From Colwellia sp. (GTDB lineage: Bacteria > Pseudomonadota > Gammaproteobacteria > Enterobacterales > Alteromonadaceae), in contig JAPYOP010000015.1 in the NCBI GenBank assembly GCA_029938115.1, forward strand, positions 21,525-85,524: a stretch of DNA of 64,000 nt, read 5' to 3'. The notes beneath the pieces were generated by a model, which did no database searches, was not told the DNA's origin, and saw nothing but the letters and a program-made list of their open reading frames with translations. The position numbers were made by a program, and so were the translations under genes. This document shows positions 54,343 through 63,868 of the stretch, piece by piece (the first letter of the stretch is position 1; each line of letters starts with the position of its first letter).

Positions 54343-55638
54343 ATGGAAATTGTATTAATTCTCATTGTTTTTATTGCCATACTGTTATTAGTTATTTGGC
54401 GACCATTTTTTAAACAAGAAAAAAATCAAAAGAATGCTGAACTTGTGACTACAACTCAAAAAAGCATTCGAGAACAAACGAATATTAATTTATACCATGA
54501 GCATAAAGCTGAAATAGAGAAAGATTTTAGTGATGGTGCAATTGATGAAGAAAACTATCAATATTTATTAGCTGAGCTTGATAATAGCTTGCTTCAAGAT
54601 ATTGAATCCTCAAGAAAAGATGTAACTACGGTGTCAATTAATGAAAAATCATTCAGTATAGTTTGGCCAGTATTTTTATCGTTATTTATTGTCGCTTTTT
54701 CTGTCGCTTTGTATTTAAAACAAGGAACTTTAGATGCCTTAATGACAGAGCCTGCAGCCTCGCATACTAGCGAAAAAGGACAGATGTCAGCGGAGCAACA
54801 AGAACAAGATCGCCATGAGCAAATATTAGCGTACGTTGAAAAGATGCAGAAACATTTAGCAGAAAAGCCAGATGATGGTGAAGCTTGGTACAACTTAGGT
54901 CAAACTTATGTTGGCGCTGGAGAGTTTGATTTTGCCATTGCTGCATTTGAGCAAGTTATTCGCATTGAAGGTGAACATGCTGATTTAATTGGTGCTATCG
55001 CTCAAGCGAGCTATTATCGTAATAATCAGCAAATTGATGAAGAAGTGCAAGCGTTAATTGATAAAGCATTGGCGTTAGATATTAATGATCCCTCCACTAA
55101 TATTTTGTTGGGCATGCATAACTTTATTGCTCAAGAATACCAACAAGCGATTGGCTACTGGCAGAGAGTGATTGATGCTAATAAACCAGACGTTAATATT
55201 GCCGCATTACAAGAAGCAGTGGCTGAGGCAAAAAATCGCCTTGGTATCTCATCAAACGAACAATCTAAACCACAAGTTGCCACAGGTCCACAATTAAAAG
55301 TGAGTGTGAGTTTATCCGCGGATGTTTCTGAACAATTAGCACAAGGAGAAGATAGAACTGTCTTTGTCTATGCTATTCCAACCGATGGTAAGCGTATGCC
55401 TCTGGCGGCATTAAAATTAATGGCCAGTGATTTGCCTAAAATTGTTATATTAAGTGACAGTAACGCTATGTATGCACAAAGTAATTTGAGCAGTGTTAGT
55501 AAAGTGCATATCTATGCTATTGTTTCTAAACAAGGTGGTGCGGGTATTAAGCCAGGCGACTTTAAAGCTGAAGTGCGTAATATATCTGTTGAAAGCACAG
55601 AAACTATTAATCTAATTGTTGATAGTTTTGTTGAGTAG
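54343..55638 (+). CDS. ccmI: Cytochrome c maturation TPR protein CcmI (CycH type)
   Basis: 431 residues. Two membrane helices (about 1-20 and 103-125) flank a cytoplasmic leucine-rich loop. A periplasmic TPR domain follows (EAWYNLGQTYVGAGEFDFAIAAFEQVIRIEG and neighbours), then a C-terminal beta domain with PLAALKLMASDLPKIVILSDSNAM. It binds the C-terminus of apocytochrome c and hands it to the lyase. Last gene of ccmFGHI; the 114 bp before hemH contain no clear terminator. Confidence 0.93.
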   Translation: MEIVLILIVFIAILLLVIWRPFFKQEKNQKNAELVTTTQKSIREQTNINLYHEHKAEIEKDFSDGAIDEENYQYLLAELDNSLLQDIESSRKDVTTVSINEKSFSIVWPVFLSLFIVAFSVALYLKQGTLDALMTEPAASHTSEKGQMSAEQQEQDRHEQILAYVEKMQKHLAEKPDDGEAWYNLGQTYVGAGEFDFAIAAFEQVIRIEGEHADLIGAIAQASYYRNNQQIDEEVQALIDKALALDINDPSTNILLGMHNFIAQEYQQAIGYWQRVIDANKPDVNIAALQEAVAEAKNRLGISSNEQSKPQVATGPQLKVSVSLSADVSEQLAQGEDRTVFVYAIPTDGKRMPLAALKLMASDLPKIVILSDSNAMYAQSNLSSVSKVHIYAIVSKQGGAGIKPGDFKAEVRNISVESTETINLIVDSFVE

Positions 55639-55752
55639 TCCCATTGTAGGTTGGGTTTTATCTACACGGATGTAGGTACTTAGCTTTAGTTTTGAACAAA
55701 AAGCGGTCATCTAACCATTACTTTTATAAAATAGAATAAATAAAAATAATAA

Positions 55753-56814
55753 ATGAAATCACGTTTTAGCGCTAAAAAAAATAATACCGAGCAAAGCAAA
55801 GAAAATAATAGCCAAGCTGTTAAAACAGGTGTGCTGTTAACTAACTTAGGCTCACCTGCTGCGCCAAACTCTGGCGCATTACGTCATTATCTACGAGAGT
55901 TTTTATCTGATCCTCGCGTAGTCGAAATTCCTCGTTTTATTTGGATGATAATACTCCACGGGATTATTTTACGAATACGTCCGAAAAAATCGGCAAAATT
56001 ATATCAAGGTATTTGGACAGAGCAGGGCGCTCCTTTAGTCGTTATTAGCCAAGCTCAGCAAGAAAAAATAGCGCAACAGGTTGAACATCAATACGGTAGT
56101 GATGTCGTTGTTGATGTAGCTATGCGTTATGGTGAGCCCTCTATTGAGAAGGTGTTACAAAAATTTCAACAGCAAGGCGTCGACAACCTTATAGTCTTGC
56201 CGTTATACCCACAATATGCGGGGCCAACAACAGCCTCCACTTTTGATGCAGTTAGTCGCGAGTTACAAAAATGGCGTTATGTGCCAAGCCTTCATTTTAT
56301 CAATAGTTACCACAACAACCCTCAGTATATACAGGCATTAGCAAATACCATTAGTGAACACTTTAATAAACATGGTAAACCAGACAAGTTAGTACTGTCG
56401 TATCACGGCATGCCTGAATTATTTCATCAATGGGGTGATCCTTATTATGATTTTTGTCAGATAACGACCGATTTACTTAAAGAAGAATTGTCGACTCGAC
56501 CGTTAGGTTTAACAGATGACGATTTTTTGATGACATTTCAATCACGTTTTGGCAAAGCTAAATGGTTGCAACCCTACACAGATGAAACACTCAAAAATTT
56601 AGCTAAAAATGGAAATAAGCACATTGCTATTATCAGCCCTGCTTTTAGTGCAGATTGTCTAGAAACACTAGAAGAGCTTGAACATGAAAATCGTAATGTG
56701 TTTATACAAGCGGGTGGCGAACAATACCATTATATTGCAGCATTAAATGATCGTGATGATCATATTGACGCCTTAATGAGTGTGCTTATGCCAACGCTTG
56801 ATTCTTTAAAGTAA
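55753..56814 (+). CDS. hemH: Ferrochelatase HemH
   Basis: 353 residues. It has GVLLTNLGSPAAPNSGALRHYLREFLSDPRVVEIPR, YQGIWTEQGAPLVVIS, LPLYPQYAGPTTASTFDAV, the catalytic His in LVLSYHGMPELF and the catalytic Glu in CLETLEELEHENR. It inserts ferrous iron into protoporphyrin IX, supplying the haem that the adjacent ccm genes attach to cytochromes c. The stop codon lies in a 12-bp tandem duplication (56804-56827). Confidence 0.96.
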   Translation: MKSRFSAKKNNTEQSKENNSQAVKTGVLLTNLGSPAAPNSGALRHYLREFLSDPRVVEIPRFIWMIILHGIILRIRPKKSAKLYQGIWTEQGAPLVVISQAQQEKIAQQVEHQYGSDVVVDVAMRYGEPSIEKVLQKFQQQGVDNLIVLPLYPQYAGPTTASTFDAVSRELQKWRYVPSLHFINSYHNNPQYIQALANTISEHFNKHGKPDKLVLSYHGMPELFHQWGDPYYDFCQITTDLLKEELSTRPLGLTDDDFLMTFQSRFGKAKWLQPYTDETLKNLAKNGNKHIAIISPAFSADCLETLEELEHENRNVFIQAGGEQYHYIAALNDRDDHIDALMSVLMPTLDSLK

Positions 56815-56870
56815 TCTTTAAAGTAATCATCAAATAAATAATAAAGTTTTACTCAAAACAAGGTAAATAA

Positions 56871-58142
56871 ATGAAATTATTCTCGCTCAATAAACTCGCG
56901 TTTGTCGCACTTTTATCAACAATCGCATTAAGTGCTTGTGAAGATAAATCAGTATTAAAAGAAGAAGCCGAAACTACCAGCACTCTAACTACTGAGGAAC
57001 AGGCGATAAAAATAGCGAAAGAAACTATTATTATCGATACACATATTGATGTGCCTTATCGTTTAGAACACAAATATGAAGATGTTAGTAAAGCAACGGC
57101 GGAAGGTGACTTTGATTACCCAAGAGCGCTAAAGGGTGGTTTAGATGTGCCTTTTATGTCTATTTATATTCCGTCAAAATTGCAAAAAACTGGCGGTAGT
57201 AAAGAATTAGCTGACAAATTAATTGATGATGTTGAAGCGATTATTAAGCAGTCACCGAGCAAGTTTGCTTTAGCGTACTCAACGTCACAAGTGAAAGAAA
57301 ATTTTGCTAAGGGCATTATTTCACTACCTATGGGGATGGAAAATGGCAGTGCTATAGAAGGTAATTTAGCTAATCTGCATCACTTTTATAATCGTGGTAT
57401 TCGCTACATAACTTTAGCTCATGCTAAAACAAATCATATTTCAGACTCTTCTTATGATGAAAACCGTCCAGCGCAAGGATTAACCGCTTTCGGTAAAGCG
57501 CTTATTGTTGAAATGAATAATGTTGGCGTTATGGTTGATATTTCTCATGTCTCAGATCAAGCATTTTATCAGGTATTGCAAATAAGCAAAGTGCCTGTTA
57601 TTGCTTCTCATTCTTCTGCTCGTTTCTTTACCCCCAACTTTGAGCGCAACATGTCTGATAAGATGATTAAGTTGTTGGCTAAAAATGGCGGTGTTATTCA
57701 AATGACTTTCAGTGGCGTTTTTACCTCACAAAAATTCCGCGAACAAAGCGCAGTTTATAAACCTATTAAAGCAGACTTTATCAAAGCTAATAATTTAGAT
57801 GAAGAACTCGCTGCCGACAAAGCTAAAATTGATGCCTTTGAAGACGCTTATTTACTAGAAAAACCTTGGGATGTTGGATCATTAGACTTAGTACTTGATC
57901 ACTATGATCATGCCATTAAATTAGTCGGTATTGATCATGTTGGTATTGGTTCAGATTTTGACGGTGTCAGTGGTATTTTACCTGAAAAGCTAAAAGATGT
58001 TGCTAGTTATCCAAATTTGATCGCAGGCTTGATAGAGCGCGGTTATAGCGAAAAGGATATTAAAAAGCTACTGTCAGGTAATGTAATGCGTGTTTGGCAA
58101 CAAGTTGAAGAGTACGCAGCCACACATAATACACTATATTAA
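56871..58142 (+). CDS. Membrane dipeptidase (M19), lipoprotein
   Basis: 423 residues. The lipoprotein signal is MKLFSLNKLAFVALLSTIALSAC with lipobox LSAC. The M19 (renal dipeptidase) barrel has IDTHIDVPYRL (HxD zinc ligands), the bridging Glu in LPMGMENGSAIEG, VMVDISHVSDQAFYQVL and VIASHSSARFF (His ligands), and GSDFDGVSG (Asp). It cleaves dipeptides, including D-amino-acid forms, at the cell envelope. It is 56 bp downstream of hemH. Confidence 0.9.
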   Translation: MKLFSLNKLAFVALLSTIALSACEDKSVLKEEAETTSTLTTEEQAIKIAKETIIIDTHIDVPYRLEHKYEDVSKATAEGDFDYPRALKGGLDVPFMSIYIPSKLQKTGGSKELADKLIDDVEAIIKQSPSKFALAYSTSQVKENFAKGIISLPMGMENGSAIEGNLANLHHFYNRGIRYITLAHAKTNHISDSSYDENRPAQGLTAFGKALIVEMNNVGVMVDISHVSDQAFYQVLQISKVPVIASHSSARFFTPNFERNMSDKMIKLLAKNGGVIQMTFSGVFTSQKFREQSAVYKPIKADFIKANNLDEELAADKAKIDAFEDAYLLEKPWDVGSLDLVLDHYDHAIKLVGIDHVGIGSDFDGVSGILPEKLKDVASYPNLIAGLIERGYSEKDIKKLLSGNVMRVWQQVEEYAATHNTLY

Positions 58143-58156
58143 AACCGCATTAGTTT

Positions 58157-58194
58157 CACTTGAATATGCACGCTGAATTCTGCATGTTCAAGTG
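58157..58194 (+). other. Strong hairpin after the dipeptidase gene
   Basis: CACTTGAATATGCA (58157-58170) pairs with TGCATGTTCAAGTG (58181-58194) with one G-U, a 14-bp stem with a 10-base loop. There is no T run after it, so it is not a standard terminator. It lies just upstream of the dinB promoter. Confidence 0.5.
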
Positions 58195-58208
58195 GTGCAG
58201 GTTTATAA

Positions 58209-58236
58209 TTGACACTGTATAAAAACTCAGTACAAT
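58209..58236 (+). promoter_or_regulatory. dinB promoter with LexA box in the spacer
   Basis: TTGACA (58209-58214), 16-bp spacer, TACAAT (58231-58236). The spacer is itself a LexA box, CTGT-ATAAAAAC-TCAG (58215-58230), matching CTGT-N8-ACAG except for one base. It predicts SOS induction. The expected transcription start coincides with the dinB ATG (58243), suggesting a leaderless message. Confidence 0.78.
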
Positions 58237-58242
58237 ATCAGT

Positions 58243-59319
58243 ATGAAAAACGCTACCGCTAAAAAAATAATTCATGTCGACATGGATGCCTTTTATGCAT
58301 CCGTTGAAATGCGTGACTTTCCACAATATAGGAATATTCCGCTGGCTGTTGGTGGTGACGGTCCTCGAAGCGTACTGTGTACTTGCAATTATCAAGCACG
58401 AAAGTTCGGTGTGCGCTCGGCTATGTCGGCAATTAAAGCGAAACAACTTTGTCCAGAGCTAACTATAGTGCATGGGCGTATGGCCGTTTACAAAGAAGTC
58501 TCCGATCATATTCGTGAAATATTTTCTCGTTATACCAATCTCATTGAGCCTTTATCGCTTGATGAAGCTTTTCTCGATGTCACAGAATCTAAACAATGCC
58601 AAGGAAGTGCTACATTAATTGCTGAGCAAATTCGAAAGGATATATTCACTGAACTCAATCTAACTGCTTCAGCTGGTATTGCACCAAATAAATTTATTGC
58701 CAAAATCGCTAGTGATGAAAATAAGCCGAATGGCCAATGTGTTATATCGCCAGATAAAGTCTCTAATTTTGTTGAACAACTCTCATTAAAAAAAATCCCT
58801 GGCATTGGTCCTAAAACATTTCAAAAACTACAATCTTTTGGTTTTTCTACCTGCGCTGATATTAGGGCATCTTCCATTGCTAATCTGACAACGATTGTTG
58901 GTAAATTTGCTACCAGTTTGTATCAAAAGGCACATGGCATTGATAATCGTGATCTTGAGGTCAGTAGGCAACGTAAATCTTTAGCAATAGAAACCACACT
59001 GGCTATTGATATTTTTAACGAAACTGAATGTTTAAAGGTCATTGAAAATCTCTATCCAAAGTTATTAGAGCGTTTAGCTAAGGTGAAAGGGCGAAAAATT
59101 GTGCGCCAAGGTATTAAGTTAAAGTTTAATGACTTTAATCAAACCACGGTTGAGCAACAAAGTTTAGCCGCGGAACAAGATGTGTTTAAAATGCTTCTAC
59201 CTAAAGCACTTGAGCGAGGTAAAGGGCGGGGTATTCGTCTTGTTGGCTTAACACTTGGTTTTGCACAAGAAGATATACTTACAACCGGTCACCAAGAAAT
59301 ACAATTGATTTTGCTTTAA
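58243..59319 (+). CDS. dinB: DNA polymerase IV (DinB), Y-family translesion polymerase
   Basis: 358 residues. It has KIIHVDMDAFYASVEMRDFP (metal Asp), NYQARKFGVRSAMSA, LSLDEAFLDVT (catalytic Asp-Glu), SAGIAPNKFIAKIASDENKPNGQ, the helix-hairpin-helix KIPGIGPKTFQKL, and a little-finger domain. The C-terminal clamp-binding peptide is probably the final QEIQLILL. It copies past damaged bases in SOS conditions. No ribosome site precedes the ATG. Followed 25 bp later by recX. Confidence 0.96.
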   Translation: MKNATAKKIIHVDMDAFYASVEMRDFPQYRNIPLAVGGDGPRSVLCTCNYQARKFGVRSAMSAIKAKQLCPELTIVHGRMAVYKEVSDHIREIFSRYTNLIEPLSLDEAFLDVTESKQCQGSATLIAEQIRKDIFTELNLTASAGIAPNKFIAKIASDENKPNGQCVISPDKVSNFVEQLSLKKIPGIGPKTFQKLQSFGFSTCADIRASSIANLTTIVGKFATSLYQKAHGIDNRDLEVSRQRKSLAIETTLAIDIFNETECLKVIENLYPKLLERLAKVKGRKIVRQGIKLKFNDFNQTTVEQQSLAAEQDVFKMLLPKALERGKGRGIRLVGLTLGFAQEDILTTGHQEIQLILL

Positions 59320-59344
59320 CAGCGACTTTTAAACTGATAATAAT

Positions 59345-59836
59345 ATGATTGATGATGAAAACGAAGCTCCTTTCAAGAAAAGGCGGCAAAAGCAAACGGC
59401 ACTACATTGTGGTGTTGGCCTATTAGCTAGGCGAGAGCATTCTGAATTCGAGTTAAGGCAAAAGCTTCACATGCGTGAATTTGAAGCTGATGATATCGAT
59501 ATCGCTATTGAACGTTTATTCGAGAAAGATTATTTGTCAGATGATCGCTATGCCATAAGTACCTGCAGGCATAGATCTAACCGTGGTTATGGCTGGCGTT
59601 ATATAGCCAATGAACTAAAACAAAAAGGTGTTTGTTCAACAATTATTCAACAATTGCATGATAATTGCGAAATTGATTGGTATCTTCAAGCTGAGCTTGC
59701 GTATAATAAGCGTTTTGGCGAGCTTAGTGTAAAAGACGCGCAAGATGTCCAAAAAGAGAAAGCGAAAAGAATACGATTTTTACAATATCGAGGATTTTCA
59801 ACGGATGAAATTTTTGTACTTGTAAATAATGAATAG
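59345..59836 (+). CDS. recX: RecA regulatory protein RecX
   Basis: 163 residues built from three-helix repeats: GVGLLARREHSEFELRQKLHMREF, RLFEKDYLSDDRYAISTCRHRSNRGYGWRYIANELKQKGV, and KRIRFLQYRGFSTDEIF. It fits RecX, which limits RecA filament growth. RecX genes usually follow recA, but here the upstream gene is dinB, 25 bp away, so recX may be induced from the LexA-controlled dinB promoter. No clear ribosome site is visible. Confidence 0.9.
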   Translation: MIDDENEAPFKKRRQKQTALHCGVGLLARREHSEFELRQKLHMREFEADDIDIAIERLFEKDYLSDDRYAISTCRHRSNRGYGWRYIANELKQKGVCSTIIQQLHDNCEIDWYLQAELAYNKRFGELSVKDAQDVQKEKAKRIRFLQYRGFSTDEIFVLVNNE

Positions 59837-59936
59837 TTTTAAAATTGTAGTTCGGCTTTAACTCGTCAATTCATGACAGCCTAAAGCTAGCCTGCATTTA
59901 TAATAGATGTAATAAACAGATTGATTAAAGGCTCCC

Positions 59937-62567
59937 ATGATTAAAAGCACCGCTGAAGTACGTCAGGCATTTTTAGATTTCTTTGCCACCAAGCAACATC
60001 AAATAGTTAAAAGTAACTCACTAGTACCAGGTAATGATGCGACATTACTTTTCACCAATGCCGGTATGGTGCCTTTTAAAGACGTATTTTTGGGTGCTGA
60101 AAAGCGTAGTTATACACGAGCAACCTCGGCACAGCGTTGTGTTCGTGCGGGTGGTAAACATAACGATTTAGAAAATGTTGGATACACTGCTCGTCATCAT
60201 ACCTTCTTTGAAATGCTAGGTAACTTTAGTTTTGGTGATTATTTCAAAGAAGAAGCCATTGGCTTTGCTTGGGAGTTTTTAACGGTTGTTTTAGGTCTAC
60301 CAAAAGAAAAATTATTAGTCACCATTTATGATAGTGATGAAGAAGCTTTTTCTTTTTGGAAAAATGAAATAGGTATACCAGAAGAGAAAATCATTAGAAT
60401 TGGTGATAAATCACCGGATAAAAAGTTTGAATCTGACAACTTTTGGTCAATGGGTGATACCGGACCTTGTGGACCTTGCTCTGAAATTTTCTATGATCAT
60501 GGTGCTGATATTTGGGGCGGCCCTCCGGGATCGCCAGAAGAAGATGGTGATCGATTTATTGAAATTTGGAACATCGTTTTCATGCAGTTTAATCGCCAAG
60601 CTAATGGTGATATGGAGCCATTACCTAATCCTTCTATCGATACAGGAATGGGTCTAGAGCGTATTTCAGCTATTATGCAAAATGTGCACAGTAATTATGA
60701 AATTGATCTTTTCCAAGCACTAATCAAAGATACTGCACAATTGTTAGCATGTAGTGATTTAGATAATAAATCGCTTCGTGTTATTAGCGATCATATTCGT
60801 TCATGTTGCTTCTTAATTATTGATGGTGTTGTTCCGTCAAATGAAGGTCGTGGCTATGTATTACGTCGCATTATACGTCGGGCTATTCGACATGGTCATA
60901 AGCTTGAAGCTAAAGGTCATTTTTTCCATAAGTTAGTTAAATCACTGATAGAGCAAATGGGCGAAGCCTATCCAGAATTAGTTCAGCAACAAGCTATTAT
61001 AGAAAAACTACTACGCATTGAAGAAGAGCAATTTGGCCGTACGTTAGATCGCGGTATGATTTTACTTGAAAATATCCTAGATAATTTAGATGGCGATACT
61101 ATCAACGGTGATGATGTTTTTAAATTGTATGATACTTATGGCTTCCCAGCTGATTTAACGGCTGATATTGCTCGTGAACGTCAGCTTAATATTGACCACA
61201 ATGGCTTTGATATCGCAATGAGTCAACAACGAGAGCGCGCTCAAAAAGCTAGCCAGTTTGGTACGGATTATAACCAACAGTTAAAATCTGATCACAAAAC
61301 GAGCTTTAAAGGTTACAACAACCACTCTTATTCTGCGACAGTGGTTGAATTGTTTAATAGTCATGAACAAGAAGCAGTAAATCAATTAAATGTTGGCGAG
61401 CATGGCTTAGTCATTTTAGATCATACGCCATTTTATGCCGAGTCGGGTGGTCAAGTAGGCGATACTGGCTTATTACACCTTGATGGCGGTGTATTTGAAG
61501 TAGAAGATACTATCAAGTTAGGCAATGCATTTGCTCATAAAGGGGTTGCTCTCACTGATGTTGGTTTAAATCGTCGAGTTAAAGCGGAAATTAATAGTGA
61601 GCACCGAGCGGCAATTATTAAGAATCATACTGCTACCCATATATTGCATGCCGCATTACGAAAAATTTTAGGTACTCACGTCACCCAAAAAGGCTCATTA
61701 TGTGATAGTGAAAAGCTGCGTTTTGATTTTTCTCATTTTGAAGGTATGACAGCTCAAGAAGTGCATGATGTTGAGCAAATGGTGAATGATGAAATTCGCC
61801 GCAATCACCTTAAAGAAACTGAGTCAATGTACATTGAAGATGCTAAAGAAAAAGGTGCTATGGCACTTTTTGGTGAAAAATATGACGATGAAGTACGAGT
61901 AGTTACTTTAGGCGATTTTTCTACTGAACTTTGTGGTGGTGTGCATGTTGAACGAACAGGTGATATAGGTTTGCTGAAAATAATTTCAGAATCAGGTATT
62001 GCTGCAGGCGTACGACGTATTGAAGCCGTGACGGCAACAGGTGCTTTAGCGTTCATAAATGAGCAAAGTGCTTGTTTAGCTAAAGTTGCAGGTTTAGTAA
62101 AAACAGATGTTGCTAGTGTCGGAGCAAAGGTCGAGCAATTAATTACCCGCTCAAAAGCACTAGAAAAAGAAATTAGCACCTTAAAGCAGGAATTGGCAGC
62201 ACAGGCAGGTTCAGACTTAATTAGTAGTGCTATTGATATTAATGGAGTGAAAGTATTAATAGCTGACTTGAACGGTGTTGAAAGTAAAGCGCTTCGCGGC
62301 ATGGTTGATGAACTGAAAAACAAAATGCAATCAGGCATAATTATGCTCGCTACTGCCAATGACGGTAAAGTGGGTTTAATCGCGGGTGTTACTAAAGACT
62401 TAATTGGTCAGGTTAAAGCGGGCGAGTTAGTTAATATGGTAGCTCAACAAGTCGGTGGTAAAGGTGGTGGTCGTCCAGATATGGCACAAGCAGGTGGCAG
62501 CCAACCAGAAAATATTGCCGATGCGCTAGCTTCAGTTCAAACTTGGCTAACCGAAAAGTTGAGTTAA
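59937..62567 (+). CDS. alaS: Alanyl-tRNA synthetase AlaS
   Basis: 876 residues, the full family length (876 in E. coli). The class II catalytic core has [67 protein letters not shown] and GMGLERI. The editing domain has [16 protein letters not shown] and the zinc site [13 protein letters not shown]. The C-Ala domain ends [17 protein letters not shown]. Preceded by AAAGG and followed by a strong terminator. Confidence 0.97.
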   Translation: MIKSTAEVRQAFLDFFATKQHQIVKSNSLVPGNDATLLFTNAGMVPFKDVFLGAEKRSYTRATSAQRCVRAGGKHNDLENVGYTARHHTFFEMLGNFSFGDYFKEEAIGFAWEFLTVVLGLPKEKLLVTIYDSDEEAFSFWKNEIGIPEEKIIRIGDKSPDKKFESDNFWSMGDTGPCGPCSEIFYDHGADIWGGPPGSPEEDGDRFIEIWNIVFMQFNRQANGDMEPLPNPSIDTGMGLERISAIMQNVHSNYEIDLFQALIKDTAQLLACSDLDNKSLRVISDHIRSCCFLIIDGVVPSNEGRGYVLRRIIRRAIRHGHKLEAKGHFFHKLVKSLIEQMGEAYPELVQQQAIIEKLLRIEEEQFGRTLDRGMILLENILDNLDGDTINGDDVFKLYDTYGFPADLTADIARERQLNIDHNGFDIAMSQQRERAQKASQFGTDYNQQLKSDHKTSFKGYNNHSYSATVVELFNSHEQEAVNQLNVGEHGLVILDHTPFYAESGGQVGDTGLLHLDGGVFEVEDTIKLGNAFAHKGVALTDVGLNRRVKAEINSEHRAAIIKNHTATHILHAALRKILGTHVTQKGSLCDSEKLRFDFSHFEGMTAQEVHDVEQMVNDEIRRNHLKETESMYIEDAKEKGAMALFGEKYDDEVRVVTLGDFSTELCGGVHVERTGDIGLLKIISESGIAAGVRRIEAVTATGALAFINEQSACLAKVAGLVKTDVASVGAKVEQLITRSKALEKEISTLKQELAAQAGSDLISSAIDINGVKVLIADLNGVESKALRGMVDELKNKMQSGIIMLATANDGKVGLIAGVTKDLIGQVKAGELVNMVAQQVGGKGGGRPDMAQAGGSQPENIADALASVQTWLTEKLS

Positions 62568-62594
62568 ATTGCTCTGAAAAATACTTATTACTAG

Positions 62595-62624
62595 GCCAAT
62601 TGAACTATCAATTGGCTTTTTTTT
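62595..62624 (+). terminator. Terminator of alaS
   Basis: GCCAATTG-AACTAT-CAATTGGC, perfect 8-bp stem, then eight T. Confidence 0.92.
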
Positions 62625-62638
62625 GAAAAACTATTAGT

Positions 62639-62710
62639 ATGAATAAATTAGGACGTTTAGTTTTTACAGCTGTAACCTTTGTGTTAATTTTAGCCTGTTA
62701 TGTTATTTAG
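62639..62710 (+). CDS. Possible 23-residue hydrophobic micropeptide
   Basis: ATG at 62639 opens MNKLGRLVFTAVTFVLILACYVI, a basic start followed by one membrane-helix-like stretch. It lies just after the alaS terminator, without a recognisable ribosome site, and could be chance. Listed because the profile is that of a small membrane protein; evidence is thin. Confidence 0.18.
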   Translation: MNKLGRLVFTAVTFVLILACYVI

Positions 62711-62778
62711 TTGTTAATCATTATCAAAGCGTGCAAAGAAATACAAAAAACAGCATAAAAAAACAACTTTTTTCTCTG

Positions 62779-62806
62779 TTCAAAGTTAAGATAACCTTGT
62801 TAGAAT
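62779..62806 (+). promoter_or_regulatory. Candidate csrA promoter
   Basis: Extended -10 TGTTAGAAT ending at 62806, with TTCAAA 16 bp upstream (62779-62784). It would give a 5' leader of about 170 bases, AT-rich and without genes, ahead of csrA. Long leaders are common for csrA, but the assignment is by motif only. Confidence 0.4.
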
Positions 62807-62982
62807 GACTAGATATTTAATAAGATTGAAGCATAGGAGCTTAAACCTTATTAAAAAGTGGATTTTTTCATAATATTTACTATTACTTAATAGTGTATTA
62901 AGGAAAAACATACTAATTTCATATATTACTAGCTTATATATATTTATTTAGTGGATCTTAATTTTAAGAAAAGGAAGATGTA

Positions 62983-63177
62983 ATGTTAATATTAACACGA
63001 CGCGTTGGTGAGACATTAATGATCGGTGATGAAGTCACTGTAACTGTCTTAGGCGTTAAAGGAAATCAAGTACGAATAGGTGTTAATGCGCCGAAAGAAA
63101 TCTCAGTACATCGTGAAGAAATTTACATGCGTATTCAAGCTGAGAAAGAAGGTAATGAGGCAACAGGCAACGTATAA
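62983..63177 (+). CDS. csrA: Carbon storage regulator CsrA (RsmA)
   Basis: 64 residues. It has the invariant [51 protein letters not shown], including Arg44 in the HREEIY region, which contacts GGA in RNA. A dimeric RNA-binding regulator of translation and mRNA stability. A strong ribosome site (AAGGAAG) precedes the ATG; this GGA could also be a CsrA target for self-control. Its terminator follows. Confidence 0.97.
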   Translation: MLILTRRVGETLMIGDEVTVTVLGVKGNQVRIGVNAPKEISVHREEIYMRIQAEKEGNEATGNV

Positions 63178-63205
63178 TTTGTTTAAACTTAATTAAACGT
63201 CCTAT

Positions 63206-63235
63206 AAAAAGCACCACGATTGATGGTGCTTTTTT
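63206..63235 (+). terminator. Terminator of csrA
   Basis: AAAAGCACCA / TGGTGCTTTT stem with a 7-base loop and T tail. Rho-independent. Confidence 0.9.
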
Positions 63236-63327
63236 ATTTTTGTAATATAGATAATGGGCGAAAATTGCCATTATTGATTGAATTGTCAACAAACAGCACG
63301 AAAACATAAATAAATTAGTAAAAATGT

Positions 63328-63355
63328 TTGACTTATTTTTAAGATCCATTAGTAT
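63328..63355 (+). promoter_or_regulatory. Promoter of the tRNA genes
   Basis: TTGACT (63328-63333), 16-bp spacer, TAGTAT (63350-63355), about 12 bp before the mature tRNA-Ser 5' end. Position and sequence fit a tRNA promoter. Confidence 0.55.
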
Positions 63356-63366
63356 TCGCACCCATT

Positions 63367-63461
<95 letters not shown>

Positions 63462-63492
63462 ACTTACCTTGTGTAATTAATGGATGTGAATC

Positions 63493-63594
63493 GGGTAAGA
63501 AACGATATAAAATACATCTTAAATTACGGACGCGTAGCTCAGCTGGATAGAATATCTAACTATGTTGGCTACGAACAAGGTTCGTTTTATCGGA
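63493..63594 (+). pseudogene. Degenerate tRNA-Arg copy (5' end intact, 3' end lost) with its leader
   Basis: The leader AACGATATAAAATACATCTT and the first 25 bases of tRNA-Arg (GGACGCGTAGCTCAGCTGGATAGA, from 63528) are as in the intact copy 99 bp downstream. The sequence then drifts (ATATCTAACTATGTT), keeps GGCTACGAACAAGG, and loses the variable region, T stem and acceptor 3' strand. It cannot fold as a tRNA. Confidence 0.75.
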
Positions 63595-63626
63595 TAAGTA
63601 ACGATATAAAATACATCTTAAATTGC

Positions 63627-63703
63627 GGACGCGTAGCTCAGCTGGATAGAGTACCTGGCTACGAACCAGGCGGTCGCAGGTTCGACTCCTGCCGCGTCCG
63701 CCA
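63627..63703 (+). tRNA. tRNA-Arg (anticodon ACG), copy 1
   Basis: 77 bases with encoded CCA. Acceptor GGACGCG pairs with CGCGTCC. D arm GCTCAGCTGGATAGAGT. Anticodon loop CTACGAA flanked by CCTGG/CCAGG gives ACG (read as ICG after deamination). T arm GCAGG-TTCGACT-CCTGC. Confidence 0.97.
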
Positions 63704-63751
63704 CTTTTATTCAAGTGGTAAAATAAAGAATTATGGATTGGTTTAAAGAAC

Positions 63752-63801
63752 ACGAACCAGGCACTGTATAACCGAAAGGTTCGACTCCTGCGCGTCCGCC
63801 A
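63752..63801 (+). pseudogene. Degenerate tRNA-Arg copy (3' half only)
   Basis: ACGAACCAGG, then an unrelated insert (CACTGTATAACCGAA), then AGGTTCGACTCCTG-CGCGTCCGCCA. The T loop and acceptor 3' strand with CCA remain, but the D arm and acceptor 5' strand are gone. The spacer after it (ACTTTTCTTTGAGTGGTAAAATAA) repeats the spacer after copy 1, marking it as a former array unit. Confidence 0.78.
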
Positions 63802-63868
63802 CTTTTCTTTGAGTGGTAAAATAATAAAGATAAGCTAATATTAAAGCTGAAAAAATAAATATGACCGC

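Noticed and set aside
61805..62359. 184-codon open frame antisense to alaS
   Set aside because: It lies wholly inside alaS, whose coding frame is certain; the Ser/Ala/Thr-rich product matches no family.
63480..63746. Open frame spanning the tRNA-Arg copies
   Set aside because: The product (GRVAQLDRVPGYEPGG type) is the well-known false translation of tRNA genes. The same holds for the minus-strand frames at 63556-63753 and 63743-63946.
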